From: Latrodectus hesperus
Taxonomy: Eukaryota > Arthropoda > Arachnida > Araneae > Theridiidae
Direction: 5' to 3'
Length of the DNA: 64,000 nt
NCBI GenBank assembly: GCA_037975125.1
Contig: CM075851.1
Span: forward strand, 119,876,908 to 119,940,907
Shown here: positions 13,905 through 27,650 of the stretch, one piece after another
How the letters are laid out: each line of letters begins with the position of its first letter
Numbering within the stretch: position 1 is the stretch's first letter
Position numbers and translations under genes: made by a program
The notes under the pieces: model-generated
What the model saw: the letters and a program-made list of their open reading frames with translations, nothing else
Database searches by the model: none
What the model was told of the DNA's origin: nothing

Positions 13905-15191
13905 TTGGGTTGGCAATTAAGTAATTGCGTATTTCACTCATAGATGGCTTCAGTTAAATTTTTAGGTTTTCAGACATACTTCAAATGTAAAACACATTTT
14001 GTTATTTGATAGTTGGCAATTCAGTTGTCAATCAGTTAAAAAAGTTTTTTGATTGGTTGCGTAGTTTTAGTTTGACGCTCTTTGAAAAATGTAAAATCAA
14101 AAGGAACATTTTCGTCATATTTTGTTTCTTTATTTCCGCAAAGGCAAAAACGCATCGTAAGCTCATAAAAAGTGTTGTACTGTTCATGGTGACGAAGCCT
14201 TAAAATAACGGCAGTGTCAAAATTGGTTTGCCAAATTTCGTTCTGGTGATTTTTCACTCAAAGATGACAAACGCTCTGGACGTCCAGTTGAAGTTGATGA
14301 CGACCTAATCAAAGCAATAAACGATTCGGATCGTCACAGTGCAACACGTGAGATTGCAGAGAAGCATCATGTGTCACATATATGCATTGAAAATCACTTA
14401 AAACACTTTGGCTATGTTCAAAAACTCGATACATGGGTTCCTCACGAACTGAAAGAAACGCATTTAACGCAAAGCATTAACAGCTGCGATTTGCTAAAGA
14501 AACGTAATGAAAATGGTCCATTTTTAAAACGACTGATAACTGGCGATGAAAAATGGGTTGTTTACAACAATATCAAGCGGAAAAGATCCTGGAGCAGGCC
14601 AGGTGAACCAACTCAAACAACATCAAAAGCTGATATTCATCAAAAGAAAGTTTTGTTATCAGTTTGGTGGGATTACAAAGAAATTGTCTACTTTGAACTC
14701 TTACCACCCAACCGAACGATCATTTCTGATGTCTACATTGAACAATTAACGAAATTAAACAATGCAGTTAAAGAAATGCGACCCGAATTGACAAATTGAA
14801 AAGGTATTGTATTCCATCATGACAATCCAAGGATACACACATCTTTGGTCACTCGGCTAAAGTTATTGAAGCTTACTTGGGATGTTTTCACCACACCCAC
14901 CATATAGTCCTGACCTTGCACCATCTGATTACTTTTTGTTTCGATCTTGACAAACTCCTTGAATGGTAAAAATTTCAATAATAATGATGATGTCAAATCG
15001 TACCTGATTCAGTTTTTTGCTAATAAAAACCAGAAGTTTTATGAACGTGGGATTATGATGCTGCCTGAAAGATGGCAAAAGGTCATTGATCAAAATGGGC
15101 AATACATTACAGAATAAAGTTATTTAGTCCCATGAAAAAATTTTCTTTGATTTACTAAAAAAAATCCGCAATTACTTAGTTGCCAACCCAA
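13905..15191 (+). mobile_element. mariner element, mellifera-type ends
   Basis: The element is 1,287 bp, the usual mariner length, bounded by inverted repeats TTGGGTTGGCAATTAAGTAA (left) and TTGGGTTGGCAACTAAGTAA (right, reverse complement). TA target duplications lie at 13903-13904 and 15192-15193. The inverted repeat sequence is that of the mellifera subfamily as I know it. Both ends survive but the transposase is broken, so it can move only if a related transposase is supplied in trans. Confidence 0.93.
14072..15117 (+). pseudogene. mariner transposase, inactivated
   Basis: Motifs are easily read: the N-terminal HTH region with NWFAKFRSGDFSLK (about 14220-14265) and RSGRPVEVDDDL. The central open frame 14371-14799 has IENHLK, the WVPHEL linker and TGDEKW with the first catalytic Asp. 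An in-frame TGA at 14797-14799 precedes FHHDN (second Asp, about 14818). A frameshift then moves PPYSPDLAPSDYF (third Asp, about 14900-14932) to another frame. The end reads ERWQKVIDQNGQYITE with TAA at 15115. All three catalytic aspartates (DD34D arrangement) are still encoded. Inactivation is by at least one nonsense codon and several indels, including early stops before 14220. Confidence 0.9.
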
Positions 15192-17520
15192 TAGATAAAG
15201 ACTGTAAGCACTTAAACCAATTTTTGAAAATCTGATATTGTTGCTTTTGATAACTTAATGAGATTTTCTTTCTTTGAAATCAAGCCTGAATGGGGACCAA
15301 TAACAACCTCTTTTTCAAATGGAGAAAACTCTATGTTTTTCCCTTTTCACTTTTTTACTTCATTAATTGGGAAATGTACTCATATACATTACTTATTCTA
15401 ACGACATATAGCTCATGTTATGAAACAATTTGCACACTTTATTTTTAACAATCATTTAAATGAAAATCTCAGAAGTTTCTAACTCATTGGCCATACTATG
15501 AAGATATTTTATTTAACAAGACTTCATTCAATTTTTAATTGATATTTCTAACACATTTATCTATTTCAAATTATGTTATTAAAGTTATTAAATATGTTAT
15601 AAAAGAAAATCAATTCTTAGCTTAAAAAAAAGATTTTTTATTATAAAAAGGAGATACTTCTTTAATAATTCAGTTGCTTATATTGCTTAGCTTGCTGTGA
15701 TCACATTATAATATAGAACTGCCAATCATTTGGAGCTAGAGCTTAAAATGAATTTCGAACTGCTATGAACATCTACAATCAATGTAAGAATAGTATCCTT
15801 GAGCAGTGGCGCTGAAAAGCACGTGTGCTAATTATTCAGCTCTCATGCTTGTCCAACCGATATGGCAGCCGAATTGTTACTATTATGGCTTTCAGCTCAA
15901 CAGTTTGAGGATTCGATTGTCAGCTCAGGCTTTGCTCTTTATAGTAATTTGGAATCCACTCTTTAAACTATATGTTTAATTAATCCCCTTATTTAAAAAA
16001 AATCAAGCGACAAAGAAACGAAGCTCAGCGTACAATTTAAATTAGTGAAATTAATTAAAAATAAATAATATTGTTGCATTTCTCTTTTTCACTGAATTTC
16101 ACACATCATACATACAAAAGGTTTTAACATCATTAACTAGTTCATACTTCTCTGCATTAGTTGGAATCTCATATATAAAATTGAATTTATTAATTTTGTA
16201 ATAACATTATATCAAAGTACTTGCTTCTGTATTATGCAAGCTTTATTTCTATACAGAAAAATTTCATTTCAAAATTTTCTAACATTGTTTATTTATGATA
16301 TTTTACAATAAAGAAATAAAAGGTTATACTTTTTTCATTTCATTATTAAGCTATATTTAAAATTAAACTGTAGATAAGATTTTCCATTGCAATATGAATA
16401 TTGAACATCAAAGACAAAAATTTACAGAAAATATAAATATGTTAATATTATTTATCTATTATTATTCTCATGGCCGATTTTTAGTTGTAATGCATATAAA
16501 ACATTAAAATGAATGACATAAAACATGCGTACAACATTTGCAACATTGTATTTTAGTATCTAGATTTGCTGCATGAAAAATCTTGATTACTAGACATCTG
16601 CTTCCGTCAATGCGGAAAGATAACAGATAAACAGCTGAAATTTGGTGGTACTAAACAAGATCCTTTGGAATACATTTTAAATGGAAAAATTCATCGAATC
16701 AACTCTTAATAAGTAATTTTTATCTTCTTTATAATATTTTTTCTGCCTTATTATTCTGGTCTGCAAATAGATTTTAAAGCTGGAAGCCATGAAGTTTAAA
16801 ATCCGTATTCAATAAATTGAACAGTCATATTTTATGCTTTCTAATTTAATTTCCTGAAATATTTAAAATTAACAAATAATTTTTTTTATTTTTAACTCTA
16901 TTGCTTACTTAATAGGGATTTGATTAAACTAAACGTTTATTAGGTTGTAGAAACTCAGGATTAAGTAAAAACAGAGCTAAAACTGAAAATTTATATTTTT
17001 ATCACGAATTTTTTTAAATTTCAGTCCTTAATTTCTTAAATGACAATTAAGTAATAATTTAGAATTTGTTTGAAATATGTTCCAAATGAATTCCTTCTAA
17101 TTTAATAATTTTATAACTAGTAAGAGAAAATGAGATATAATACACAAGTTTTAGTTAGAATTTTCAAAATTTTAAAAGTATGATCGCTTTTAGTCAAATT
17201 GTTAGTATATGTCTGCTTGCAGTAAGTACGGTTATAATAATGTTAATTAACTTATTATCAAAACATTTATCATAATGTTCCTACCCATTACTAAAATTGT
17301 TAATTTTCCAATTACAGAATTTATTTTAAGCTTCAAGTCAAGTGAGAAGAGGATAAAAAAAACAACTGTTAAATCCAAATAATAAATCCTTCAACGAATA
17401 AATATTTCAATATGATAATTAATTTAAAATAATCTTGTTAGATTATAGCAATAATAATCTGTCTGCCCAAACAGTTATTCAGTTATTAATTTTATAACAG
17501 GCAATCAGTTATAAATTTTA
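15192..17520. other. AT-rich intergenic DNA
   Basis: No gene motif. The segment 15690-15960 is less AT-rich, with CACGTGTGC near 15820, and may be an old repeat. Nothing can be classified. Confidence 0.45.
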
Positions 17521-17524
17521 TACC

Positions 17525-17715
17525 GCAGTCAAATGATGAGGTCTGTCTGAGCTATCGTCCTTCTTTCAAAGCCATATGACATCAATGGAAGGACATATGA
17601 TCCTCCAGAACATTCGTAAGTCCTTTGGAAAATGATTTCGGTTCGGTAAAGAATAGAATTCTCTACCTCTTATTCTCGAAAATGATGCTGTGTCCTACTT
17701 GGCCACCACGGCCTT
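17525..17715 (-). mobile_element. tRNA-derived SINE, minus strand
   Basis: On the minus strand the head reads GGCCGTGGTGGCCAAGTAGG (17694-17713, A-box-like). A B-box-like GAGAATTCTATTC follows at about 17651-17663, then CCGAACCG. This is the arrangement of a tRNA-derived SINE promoter. The body continues leftwards to roughly 17525. Tail and target duplication were not defined. Confidence 0.55.
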
Positions 17716-17888
17716 ATTTAATAATTATTGTAATATTTAGGAATCTGAGGTAGTTTGGTATAATCAAGAGAAAGCTGTGAATATTAAAACATAATATTGA
17801 ATGAAATTCAAATATTCATTGTCTGGGATCAAATGACTTAGTCCAACCTATATAGCATCATGGCTTATTCTCTTTTATATATCAAATC

Positions 17889-18284
17889 GAGCTCCAGTGG
17901 CTCAATAGCTTCACGCCGCTTCCCGTAAGCTCAGCAAAGTGAAGCATCATTTGCCGCGGGCAGTGGTTGGGAGGGTGATCACTGTGTTCTCTCCTTCACT
18001 GGGTTGCTGGAACTCAGTGGGTTGGGGATGTGTCCACGTTAATATGTGACGTCCAAAGTCCTTCCGCTGGTGTGGCGTGAATGTGGAGAGGAGGGTGCCA
18101 GCTCAGGTGTGACCTCGTCACCTGACCGTGGTTAAAAATTACAAGGCAGCTTAAAAATAGCAAAGTCGTACTTTCACCTTCGTGGTGCTCTGATCCAAAA
18201 CGAAAGATGCTCTCTATTGACTTAATTCGCACAGCCAAAGGCATAGCGAGCTTGGCTTGTCCAAGTGTCATAAGCAACAACAAC
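17889..18284 (+). mobile_element. SINE-like retroposon with (CAA)n tail and 12-bp target duplication
   Basis: A 396-bp block that is clearly more GC-rich than its surroundings is flanked by a perfect 12-bp direct repeat, ATATATCAAATC, at 17877-17888 and 18285-18296. It starts GAGCTCCAGTGGCTCAATAG, which looks like a tRNA A-box region, and ends in TAAGCAACAACAAC. The A-box-like start, (CAA)n tail and long perfect duplication together indicate insertion by LINE machinery. A clear B box is missing, so the head may be decayed. The 90-codon minus-strand open frame across it is probably chance. Confidence 0.8.
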
Positions 18285-18296
18285 ATATATCAAATC

Positions 18297-19830
18297 ATTA
18301 CTTAATATAATTTAGCTATTTCTTTCAATTGATTATTTTTCAATTATTTATTTTAACATTTGTGCCTGGCTACCTTAGATTTTAATTATTATAATTTAAT
18401 TTAACAAAGTTAAATTTTATGGCATGTGCAATCTGGGAATGAAATCCATCGTTCTCATTCGGAAACCAGGGCCTAATTAGCTCTAGAGTGCAAAAAAAAG
18501 CAAAGCAAATATCTCCTAGCAGAAAATCATTAGGTTGAGACATACAAATCATTCATAATATCTATTCATAATGAAATTCAAAGATTACGATATCAATTGA
18601 GGCATTGATCGTGTCACTGGAATGTGATTCAAAATGAGGAGATGTTTCAATGTGTTTATCAACTCCATTCAGCAAAAATAAAAATCTAAATTTGTAGTTT
18701 CCAGTAATATTATGCTAAATAGGAAAAAATAATATTTCTATCTGGCCAAATATTTATATAAAAAGTTGAAATGCTTTTCATTAATTTATGTAATTACCCT
18801 GAAAAAAATTTCTAGTCGAAGAAATCTGTGATTTTTTTTTTTAATTTATGCAATTGTTCTTCAATTACTAAGAATAAAAACAATTTTATGCATACGAAAT
18901 TAAAGTTACCAAAACATTACTGTTGTAAGTGATTTTTATTTTTAAATTAACCCAAAATCAGAACATGATTGCTCTGAAATCGAAAGAAATTAATACTTTA
19001 ATATGTCAAAGTGTCATGCATCTCAACACCGTTGTCCGGAGTTTATCGCTTGCTTTATACAATCCCTCACAATCAATCATGCTATTCATTATCACACAGG
19101 AGAGCGAGAAAGAACACTTTTCAGCTGACGACCTCAAACTTTTATCTTCTGGAAGCGATGTGCCCTTGACGACCGATTATCTCATTCGGGTTCATCTTCT
19201 TTCTCAAATCATAGAACGTAAGGAAAAGCCTTATTGATTAAGCTAGGATGGTTGCCCATCTTTTGTGACTAATATGCTAAAAACGGCTGGAGCTCTTTGT
19301 TCTTTATATAGAATCGCTCAAAAAATAAATTCAATCCAGTGTCTAATTTTCAGAAATTGACCTTGTTTGGCACGTGTTTTTTTAGTTCATGTTTTCTTTT
19401 ACTATTTTAGTCATATAATCTTTTATTCTTTTAATTTTCTGTGAATATCATAAATTTTAAATTAAGCATAATATATTTTGTTCATTTTTTCATAACATGT
19501 GGACTTTCTTATCTTTTAGTAAATCTATTAAGGTATACTTTTCAGTTTTGCTTAAATATGAAATTCTAGTGAGAAATTGGAATCAAATTTGTCGATGTAT
19601 AAAAGAGATAGTTTTACAATTAAGCAAATGAGGTATTTAAAACCCTCCAACAATGAAATCATTGGGCAAATATCAACTAAATCTTAAACATATTATTTTA
19701 ATATCTGTGGCTTTGATTTCAAAAATAATAAAATGATTTATTATATATTTTTTCATATAGGAATAAAAACTTAAGTCATATTAGTTTAATTATACAGAAA
19801 ATTTGAGAAAGTACTCAAGTATCTCGTATT
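18297..19830. other. intergenic DNA with one GC-richer island
   Basis: AT-rich except for 19000-19260, where base composition rises and a 102-codon plus-strand frame (18929-19237) is open. A donor-like AAC|GTAAGG lies at about 19216 and an acceptor-like ATCAG at about 18961. The minus strand is also open across part of it. I recognise no protein family and do not call an exon. Confidence 0.35.
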
Positions 19831-20900
19831 GAAATATTATAATGAGAGAATATCCAATAAATTTTATTTTATATATGCTGTTATATTGTATTTCAAGTGC
19901 ATTTAGAGTAATTAAACAGAAAATATTTAAGTTTCTTCAAAAAAAAAAAAAGTAAATCTCCAGCAAATTTTTAAAATACATTATTTTTATGTAAGTGATT
20001 TTGATATCAGAAGTTTAAAGAAATAGTTTACGTTTTCCCTCCAAAAGTACACAAAAACATGCCTGAAACGTACATGATAAGAAAATCCTCTACTTATATA
20101 ATAGTTTCAGAAGTTTTTCGACGGCGTTCTTTGCTTAATGTTATTGAAAAATGACTCTTCTATACGGCGTATTATTCTTTTAGATTTTTAATTTCTAATT
20201 AAAAAATGAAGTTTATTAAAATTTTTAAATCGGAAAAATTGAACCCAAACAAGAGATTATTAGTTTTCAATTTAAAAATTTAATCAGAAACATTCAACAA
20301 ATTTTGAATACATTATTTTTATGCATTTGGCTTAGACATTAGAAATAAGAAAAAAATTTACACATCTTCCATTATCGAAGTGAAAATCATTTGTTAACGT
20401 ATTTGCAATTTTCATTGGAATTCAACAGAAGCTTATCCCTCAAAAATGTTACTGTAAGAATGTCCTGTAAATATTCAATACATTTTATATGCGTATGGGG
20501 TTTGTCATCAGAAATAAAATAAAATACTTTAACTTTCTTCTGATAGGGAACGAAAAGATTAAGCTATTTGCATATATAAATGAAAAGCTACTATTATATG
20601 AGAGTAATAGTATTTTTTAGCAATATTTTTGTAGTGATGAGGAAAATGATTTATAGCGCCATATGATTTAATTTTCTTCACGTTAAAGTTCCTGCTGAAA
20701 GATATTTGAATTTAAATAGAAGATAACTAAGCATGTCATACAAAAAAATTAATGTAGAATATCCAGAAAATTTTGAGTGCATTATTTTTTATGTATGTAT
20801 TTTTGGTGTCAAAAGTAAATGAATAATTCACGTTAATGTCGCAAGGAACAAAAAGGTCTACACTACTAGAGAAGTCTTTTTTTCATAATAATTTTTTTAT
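19830..20900 (+). repeat. degenerate repeat array, at least four diverged copies
   Basis: A block of about 90-100 bp recurs near 19958, 20297, 20468 and 20762. Its common skeleton is a CCAGnAAATTTTGAA-type start, then ATACATTATTTTTATG, a TTTGnCATCAGAAATAAA-like segment, a TTTACGTT-like segment and GGAACnAAAAGG. Copies are perhaps 65-75% alike by eye and unevenly spaced, at about 170-330 bases. This looks like an ancient tandem or satellite-like array broken up by indels. There is no coding potential. Confidence 0.6.
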
Positions 20901-23195
<2,295 letters not shown>

Positions 23196-23205
23196 TGAAA
23201 GATAC

Positions 23206-23515
23206 GGCCAACCAATGGCTGAGTGTTGATCGTTCCAGACTCCTGAGCTATGGGTCCCGGGTTCGAATCCCGGTTCGGGCATGGATGTGACTTTCTTTCT
23301 CTGTTCTCTCTGTGTTTCTTTGTCCTTTCTTCCGTGATGATGTATGAATGTGGCCCACCCAATAAATGAGTTTGTGGTGGTATGATATGAGCAACGCTAC
23401 TCGCCTCCGTGACTTGGTTCACACGTGCACTCTTGGTAACGACAAATGAGCAGCAGTTTCTGGCCTTGTAGTATCATAGGGTTCGTCACCCTAGTTCCCA
23501 CCATTAGAAAAAATT
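23206..23515 (+). mobile_element. tRNA-derived SINE with 10-bp target duplication
   Basis: The head is tRNA-like: A-box AATGGCTGAGTGTTG (about 23214) and a textbook B-box GGGTTCGAATCCCGG (23258-23272). It is followed by a tRNA-unrelated body that ends CCACCATTAGAAAAAA. Flanking direct repeats TGAAAGATAC (23196-23205) and TGAAGGATAC (23516-23525) differ at one position. The spacing and head resemble tRNA-Leu or tRNA-Ser derived SINEs. It is not a functional tRNA, because the acceptor ends do not pair and no 3' stem follows. Small minus-strand open frames across it are chance. Confidence 0.85.
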
Positions 23516-23525
23516 TGAAGGATAC

Positions 23526-25514
23526 ATCATTGATGATAGCAATTTGACATTCCTCCAAAATATCAAAATATATGTTGAAATTATATTGAATTCCTCAACA
23601 AAGCTCACAAAATATGAGTTTAATCTACTTCCGTCATACAGCAGGAGTTTCTAAGTGTAATAGTTGATGTGATATAAGCGCTTTAAAGATGAATTAAAAT
23701 TCATACGTGAGGAAAATGACCATCTAATATATATTTTACTATATAATGAGCAATGGCTTCGTCGATTAAACGACAGGCCGGTTGGCATTTTTATCGTCTC
23801 ATTAGAAGCTGTCACTTTATTCCCACCTGTTCTCAGCCGCCATCGTAAATATTGCGTGGATTTTTCTCCATCAGATAAAAACTATCACTATCGAAAGCGG
23901 AAATAAATGGGAAAGATCTCGAGAGCTCAGACATTTCAATCTCGTCACACATTTTTGAATAAAAACCAGGCTCCTCGGAGTCTGCACATAATTTGAAGCT
24001 CCATGGAATAGCGACAAGTTACAGATTGTTTGTTTACCAACAAACAATGACATTTGAAACGCTTCAAGTAGATATGATTCAAATCTACTAAAAGAATCTA
24101 CCCAACAATTTTGCATGATATTGCAACTTACTGAATACCCAAAGCAATTATATTCGTAATCTTCTTTAAGAAGCCATGAGTTGATTTCTAGTGATTAAAC
24201 TGAATGCTTTTTAAATATTAATTTATATATTCTAATGTATATATTCTTTGAACTGTGTTTATTTCAATTTGGTTTCTGTTTCAAGATTAAGCATTTTTTT
24301 AAGTTAAACTACATGAGAATTTTATATACTTTTTTTATAATTAACAGATTAAAAATATTCTCCAAAAAATGTAACCTATTATCAAATTAAATTAAACAAA
24401 AATAAAAATTTACCTTAACACTTTTATTGATTTATGTCTGCTAGAATACTTTAGATATAAAAAAGACAATTCTAATTGTAAAATAGCGGTGTACTTATAG
24501 TATTTATTTACGTAAATAAAATCCTAATACTGTCTGTCGAAATTTTGTAAGATATTGAAATAACAGCAATTGCACGAAATGGAGTGAAACATGAAGATAT
24601 TGTTCCGTGTTTATTTTAAAATTTATGTTTTATTTCGAAACTTTGATTATAGCGTTTGTAATAAACGTAAGCCGCAACTAATGCTGCCTTAAGCGCCCAG
24701 TAAATTTGCTTATACCTTAATGTAATAATTTAAGGTATGCAATGTTCCTTTTTGGAAACCTTTTCGCGTCATGGATGGAAACGTATTTTTTCCCTCTTTT
24801 TAAAAATGTCCTCTCGGCTTAATCAACATGAATAGAGGAATGCTAACGGATCCCTCCTTCTTCCTATATCCTACATAATATTTCTTTAAAAAATAATTAA
24901 TTTTCCCTTATTTTTGTAAAATATAATTTTTACTTTTTCCTACGAATGTATTTCCGTTTTTTCCAAATATGGAATCACTCAAAAGTGCATTGGAATGCAG
25001 AAAAAAAGATCCAACTTCATTATCTTATAGTTTCGTAACTAACGAGAGCTTTCAAGCATTGAGCAACTCATTCAATTAAAAATAAAAAAATTGTATTTCA
25101 TACATAGGATTTAATCATCAGTGTCTCAAAATTATATTTTGTATCACAAAATGATATAAAATATAGTTCTGGAAAGCTGTTAGTCAAATTATTTTGGAAC
25201 GTGTATATTTTTGTGAGAACCTGTAGAACGTTAAACTGAAACTTCAATCAGGAGAGGCATTTTTCAATTCTTCATGTTTTCTCTTATTTTAGTAAGCTGT
25301 AAAGCAAACAATAACTAATATAAATTCTGCTTGTGTTTTTATTCCATCGGGTTAAGGTTGTTTTTTTTAATTCGTAACTAGAATTGAACACAAGATACGT
25401 TTTGTAGAGTGTACACTTTTGTGTGTTATATTGTAGAATGTCGTATATTCAAATTCAATCTGAAATTTTAGTCAGAAGTAAGTTTTAAATTCATTGATTT
25501 ACTTATAGTAAATA
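23526..25514. other. intergenic DNA with GC-richer islands
   Basis: The 23750-24110 segment is more complex than its surroundings and includes CACCTGTTCTCAGCCGCCAT near 23825. A short stem ATACCTTAA/TTAAGGTAT lies at 24713-24739. No coding motifs were recognised. Confidence 0.4.
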
Positions 25515-25587
25515 AATAGCTTATATATTAGATTTTTTAAACGGTATACTAGGTATACCGTTTAAAAAAGCTAATATATAAGCTATT
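25515..25587. repeat. 35-bp-arm hairpin with 3-nt loop
   Basis: Arms 25515-25549 and 25553-25587 are reverse complements with one mismatch. The loop is TAG. Each arm begins AATAGCTTATATATTAG and ends TTTAAACGGTATAC. The tight loop suits a cruciform-forming palindrome or a tiny foldback element better than a microRNA precursor. Confidence 0.93.
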
Positions 25588-25796
25588 TTTTTCAAAGAGA
25601 ATATATTTCCCAAAGAAGGGAGGATCTCCAATATTTAAATACAAGTTTTCTTTAGTTAAATCTAGTTTAAGTAAGCATGTGATAAGTTAGCTGAAAGCTA
25701 TAAATTCATTGAATTAGATGTAAATTTATTTAAATGAAAAGCAGCAAAGTGGATAAATTTTGCTAGTTTAATAAAAAAAATAAGATAATTACTATA

Positions 25797-27062
25797 CACA
25801 GTCCAGTCACATTAATACCACCATGTACTTTCGGCATCAATGTTAAATAAACAATCCCAGAAAACAGGTGACTCCAGAATGCAGTTGAACGCATATAAAA
25901 GGTATGTGAAAGCTTCGGAAAATATTACAATCGTCGGCGTAATACAGAAATAGAAGGATTTATATTCGATGTCCAAAAGGGCATGATCATTGTCTTTCAG
26001 ACTAAGAGGGAAAGCATTTCCAAAGTGGCTAATTTGTAAGTTGTTAGCTTGCCACATGTTAAAAGAGACACCGTGAATGTCAAGATGAGGCTGTCAGAAA
26101 TCAAAAGCGTGGTAAATATGGCTTACCAATGGCCATAGATGACAGAGGTTAATGATGCTGTGGAGATGGGTTCTGGTAAATAGTCATCTACCGTTGAGAA
26201 ATTGACCACCGAGATGAGCTAAGGCGCTACGAAAAATGTCTCCCAAACTACTAGTCAGTGAACGTTTCTGCGTCTGAACCTCCGAAGCAGGCACCTAGTT
26301 CATGTACATATGCTGAATGCTCTTCATATGTGACTAAGGCTGGAATTTACACACGAGTACCACAACTGGACATCCAATGAGTGGTGACAGGTAGCGTTCT
26401 CAGAGGATTCACGTTTTATGCTCCATGAGACAAATGAAGATTGGCAAATAAGACATAACACCTCTGAAAGCAAATACCATGAAGCCCTTGTTGTTCCGGC
26501 AATTATAATAATACTCCCTCCTGTCTGAACCGTTCAAGTCAAGACAATAGGTGGGAGCGCTATGGTCTGAGAAATGTTTTCCTGGCATATCCGGGTTTCA
26601 CATTCACCAGGTCATTGTGGATGACATGATAGATCAATACAAGAACGCATCTATCTTTGCAGACCCTGTAATCTCTTATATACGCATTGTTTTCCTTCAG
26701 GATGATGGCATCTACCAGCGGAACAATGCCAGGTGTCATACACTTGGCAGTGCACGTGCTTGGTTCCAAGAGCAACAAGATGAGTTGACCATTATCCCCT
26801 GACATACAAACTCACCTGCCTTAAAATAAGCAAGAATCGATGGGACCATCTCAATCGAGTTGTTCGCTGCATGGATCTGCACCTGTGTAATCTAGCACTT
26901 CTGGCTAGCCACAGCACTGGAGTTAGCATGGCTCAATATCCCCGTGAACCATTTCAGGAACATTATTGATTCCATTACTGTACGTCTCGCAACAGTCCAA
27001 TCTGTAAAAGGTAATTATTCTGGATTTTCGACAGGTGGTCACATTAATGTAATATGACTGTT
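25797..27062 (+). mobile_element. Tc1-like transposon, inactive
   Basis: The element is 1,266 bp with inverted ends CACAGTCCAGTCACATTAAT (left) and AACAGTCATATTACATTAAT (right, reverse complement), each bordered by TA. The size matches a typical 1.2-1.6 kb Tc1 element. The right inverted repeat extends into a CACCTGTCGAAAATCC-like subterminal segment. Confidence 0.87.
26040..27010 (+). pseudogene. Tc1-like transposase, inactivated
   Basis: Recognisable pieces are FSEDSRFMLH around 26397 (first catalytic block, usually SDESRF, so the Asp position now reads Glu-Asp), then the open piece 26551-26802. That piece holds GALWSEKCFPGISG (VWGxFS region) and QDDGIYQRNNARCHT, where the second catalytic Asp (DNA) reads Asn. 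A stop follows at 26803, after which NRWDHLNRVVRCMD and MAQYPREPF-like C-terminal pieces appear in shifted frames to about 26960. Multiple stops and substitutions at two of three catalytic sites mean it is dead. Confidence 0.8.
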
Positions 27063-27607
27063 TATTTATGTGTCTAGTAAACTATTTAAATTTGATTAAA
27101 TTAGTAACTGCAATTTCTCTGTTAGAACTTATAGATACTTCAAGCATAACGTTTAAATTTTACCAATGTATAAATCGAAATTTTACACTTAGTCTGTGCA
27201 TTGTAGTTTAAAGAAAAAACTTCTCACTGCTTACATATAAAAAGGTAATATTTTTAATAGTTGATGTTCCTACTGATGTGAAATTTGATTATTTAAAAAA
27301 ATAAAACATTATTCAGGTTTGCAAAATAGGCAAGAAGTACACAGAAGTCAGTAAAATATATAAATTCATATATTAAGATAAAAAAAATTGAAGATGTATG
27401 TGGCAATCAGACTACTTTTAACTGAGTTCAATATTTACTAATAAATTTGATTCAAACCATATAGAAAAAGGATTCTATAATCTTTCCATGATGTTGGTAT
27501 TGTAATTATTTTGCAAATATAGTTAAAACATTTTCATGCAATTTAACATCTTATTGTTGGGGTATTCTTTATGACATTATATAAGTATTACGCATAAATA
27601 GGGAATA

Positions 27608-27650
<43 letters not shown>

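Noticed and set aside
18014..18286. 90-codon minus-strand gene
   Set aside because: It lies entirely within the SINE-like element bounded by the 12-bp duplication.
23206..23515. Functional tRNA gene at the canonical B box
   Set aside because: No pairing acceptor stem and no tRNA 3' half after the B box; the SINE body and target duplication explain it better.
25515..25587. microRNA precursor
   Set aside because: A 3-nt loop and near-perfect pairing are atypical for a precursor; without small-RNA data the palindrome call is safer.
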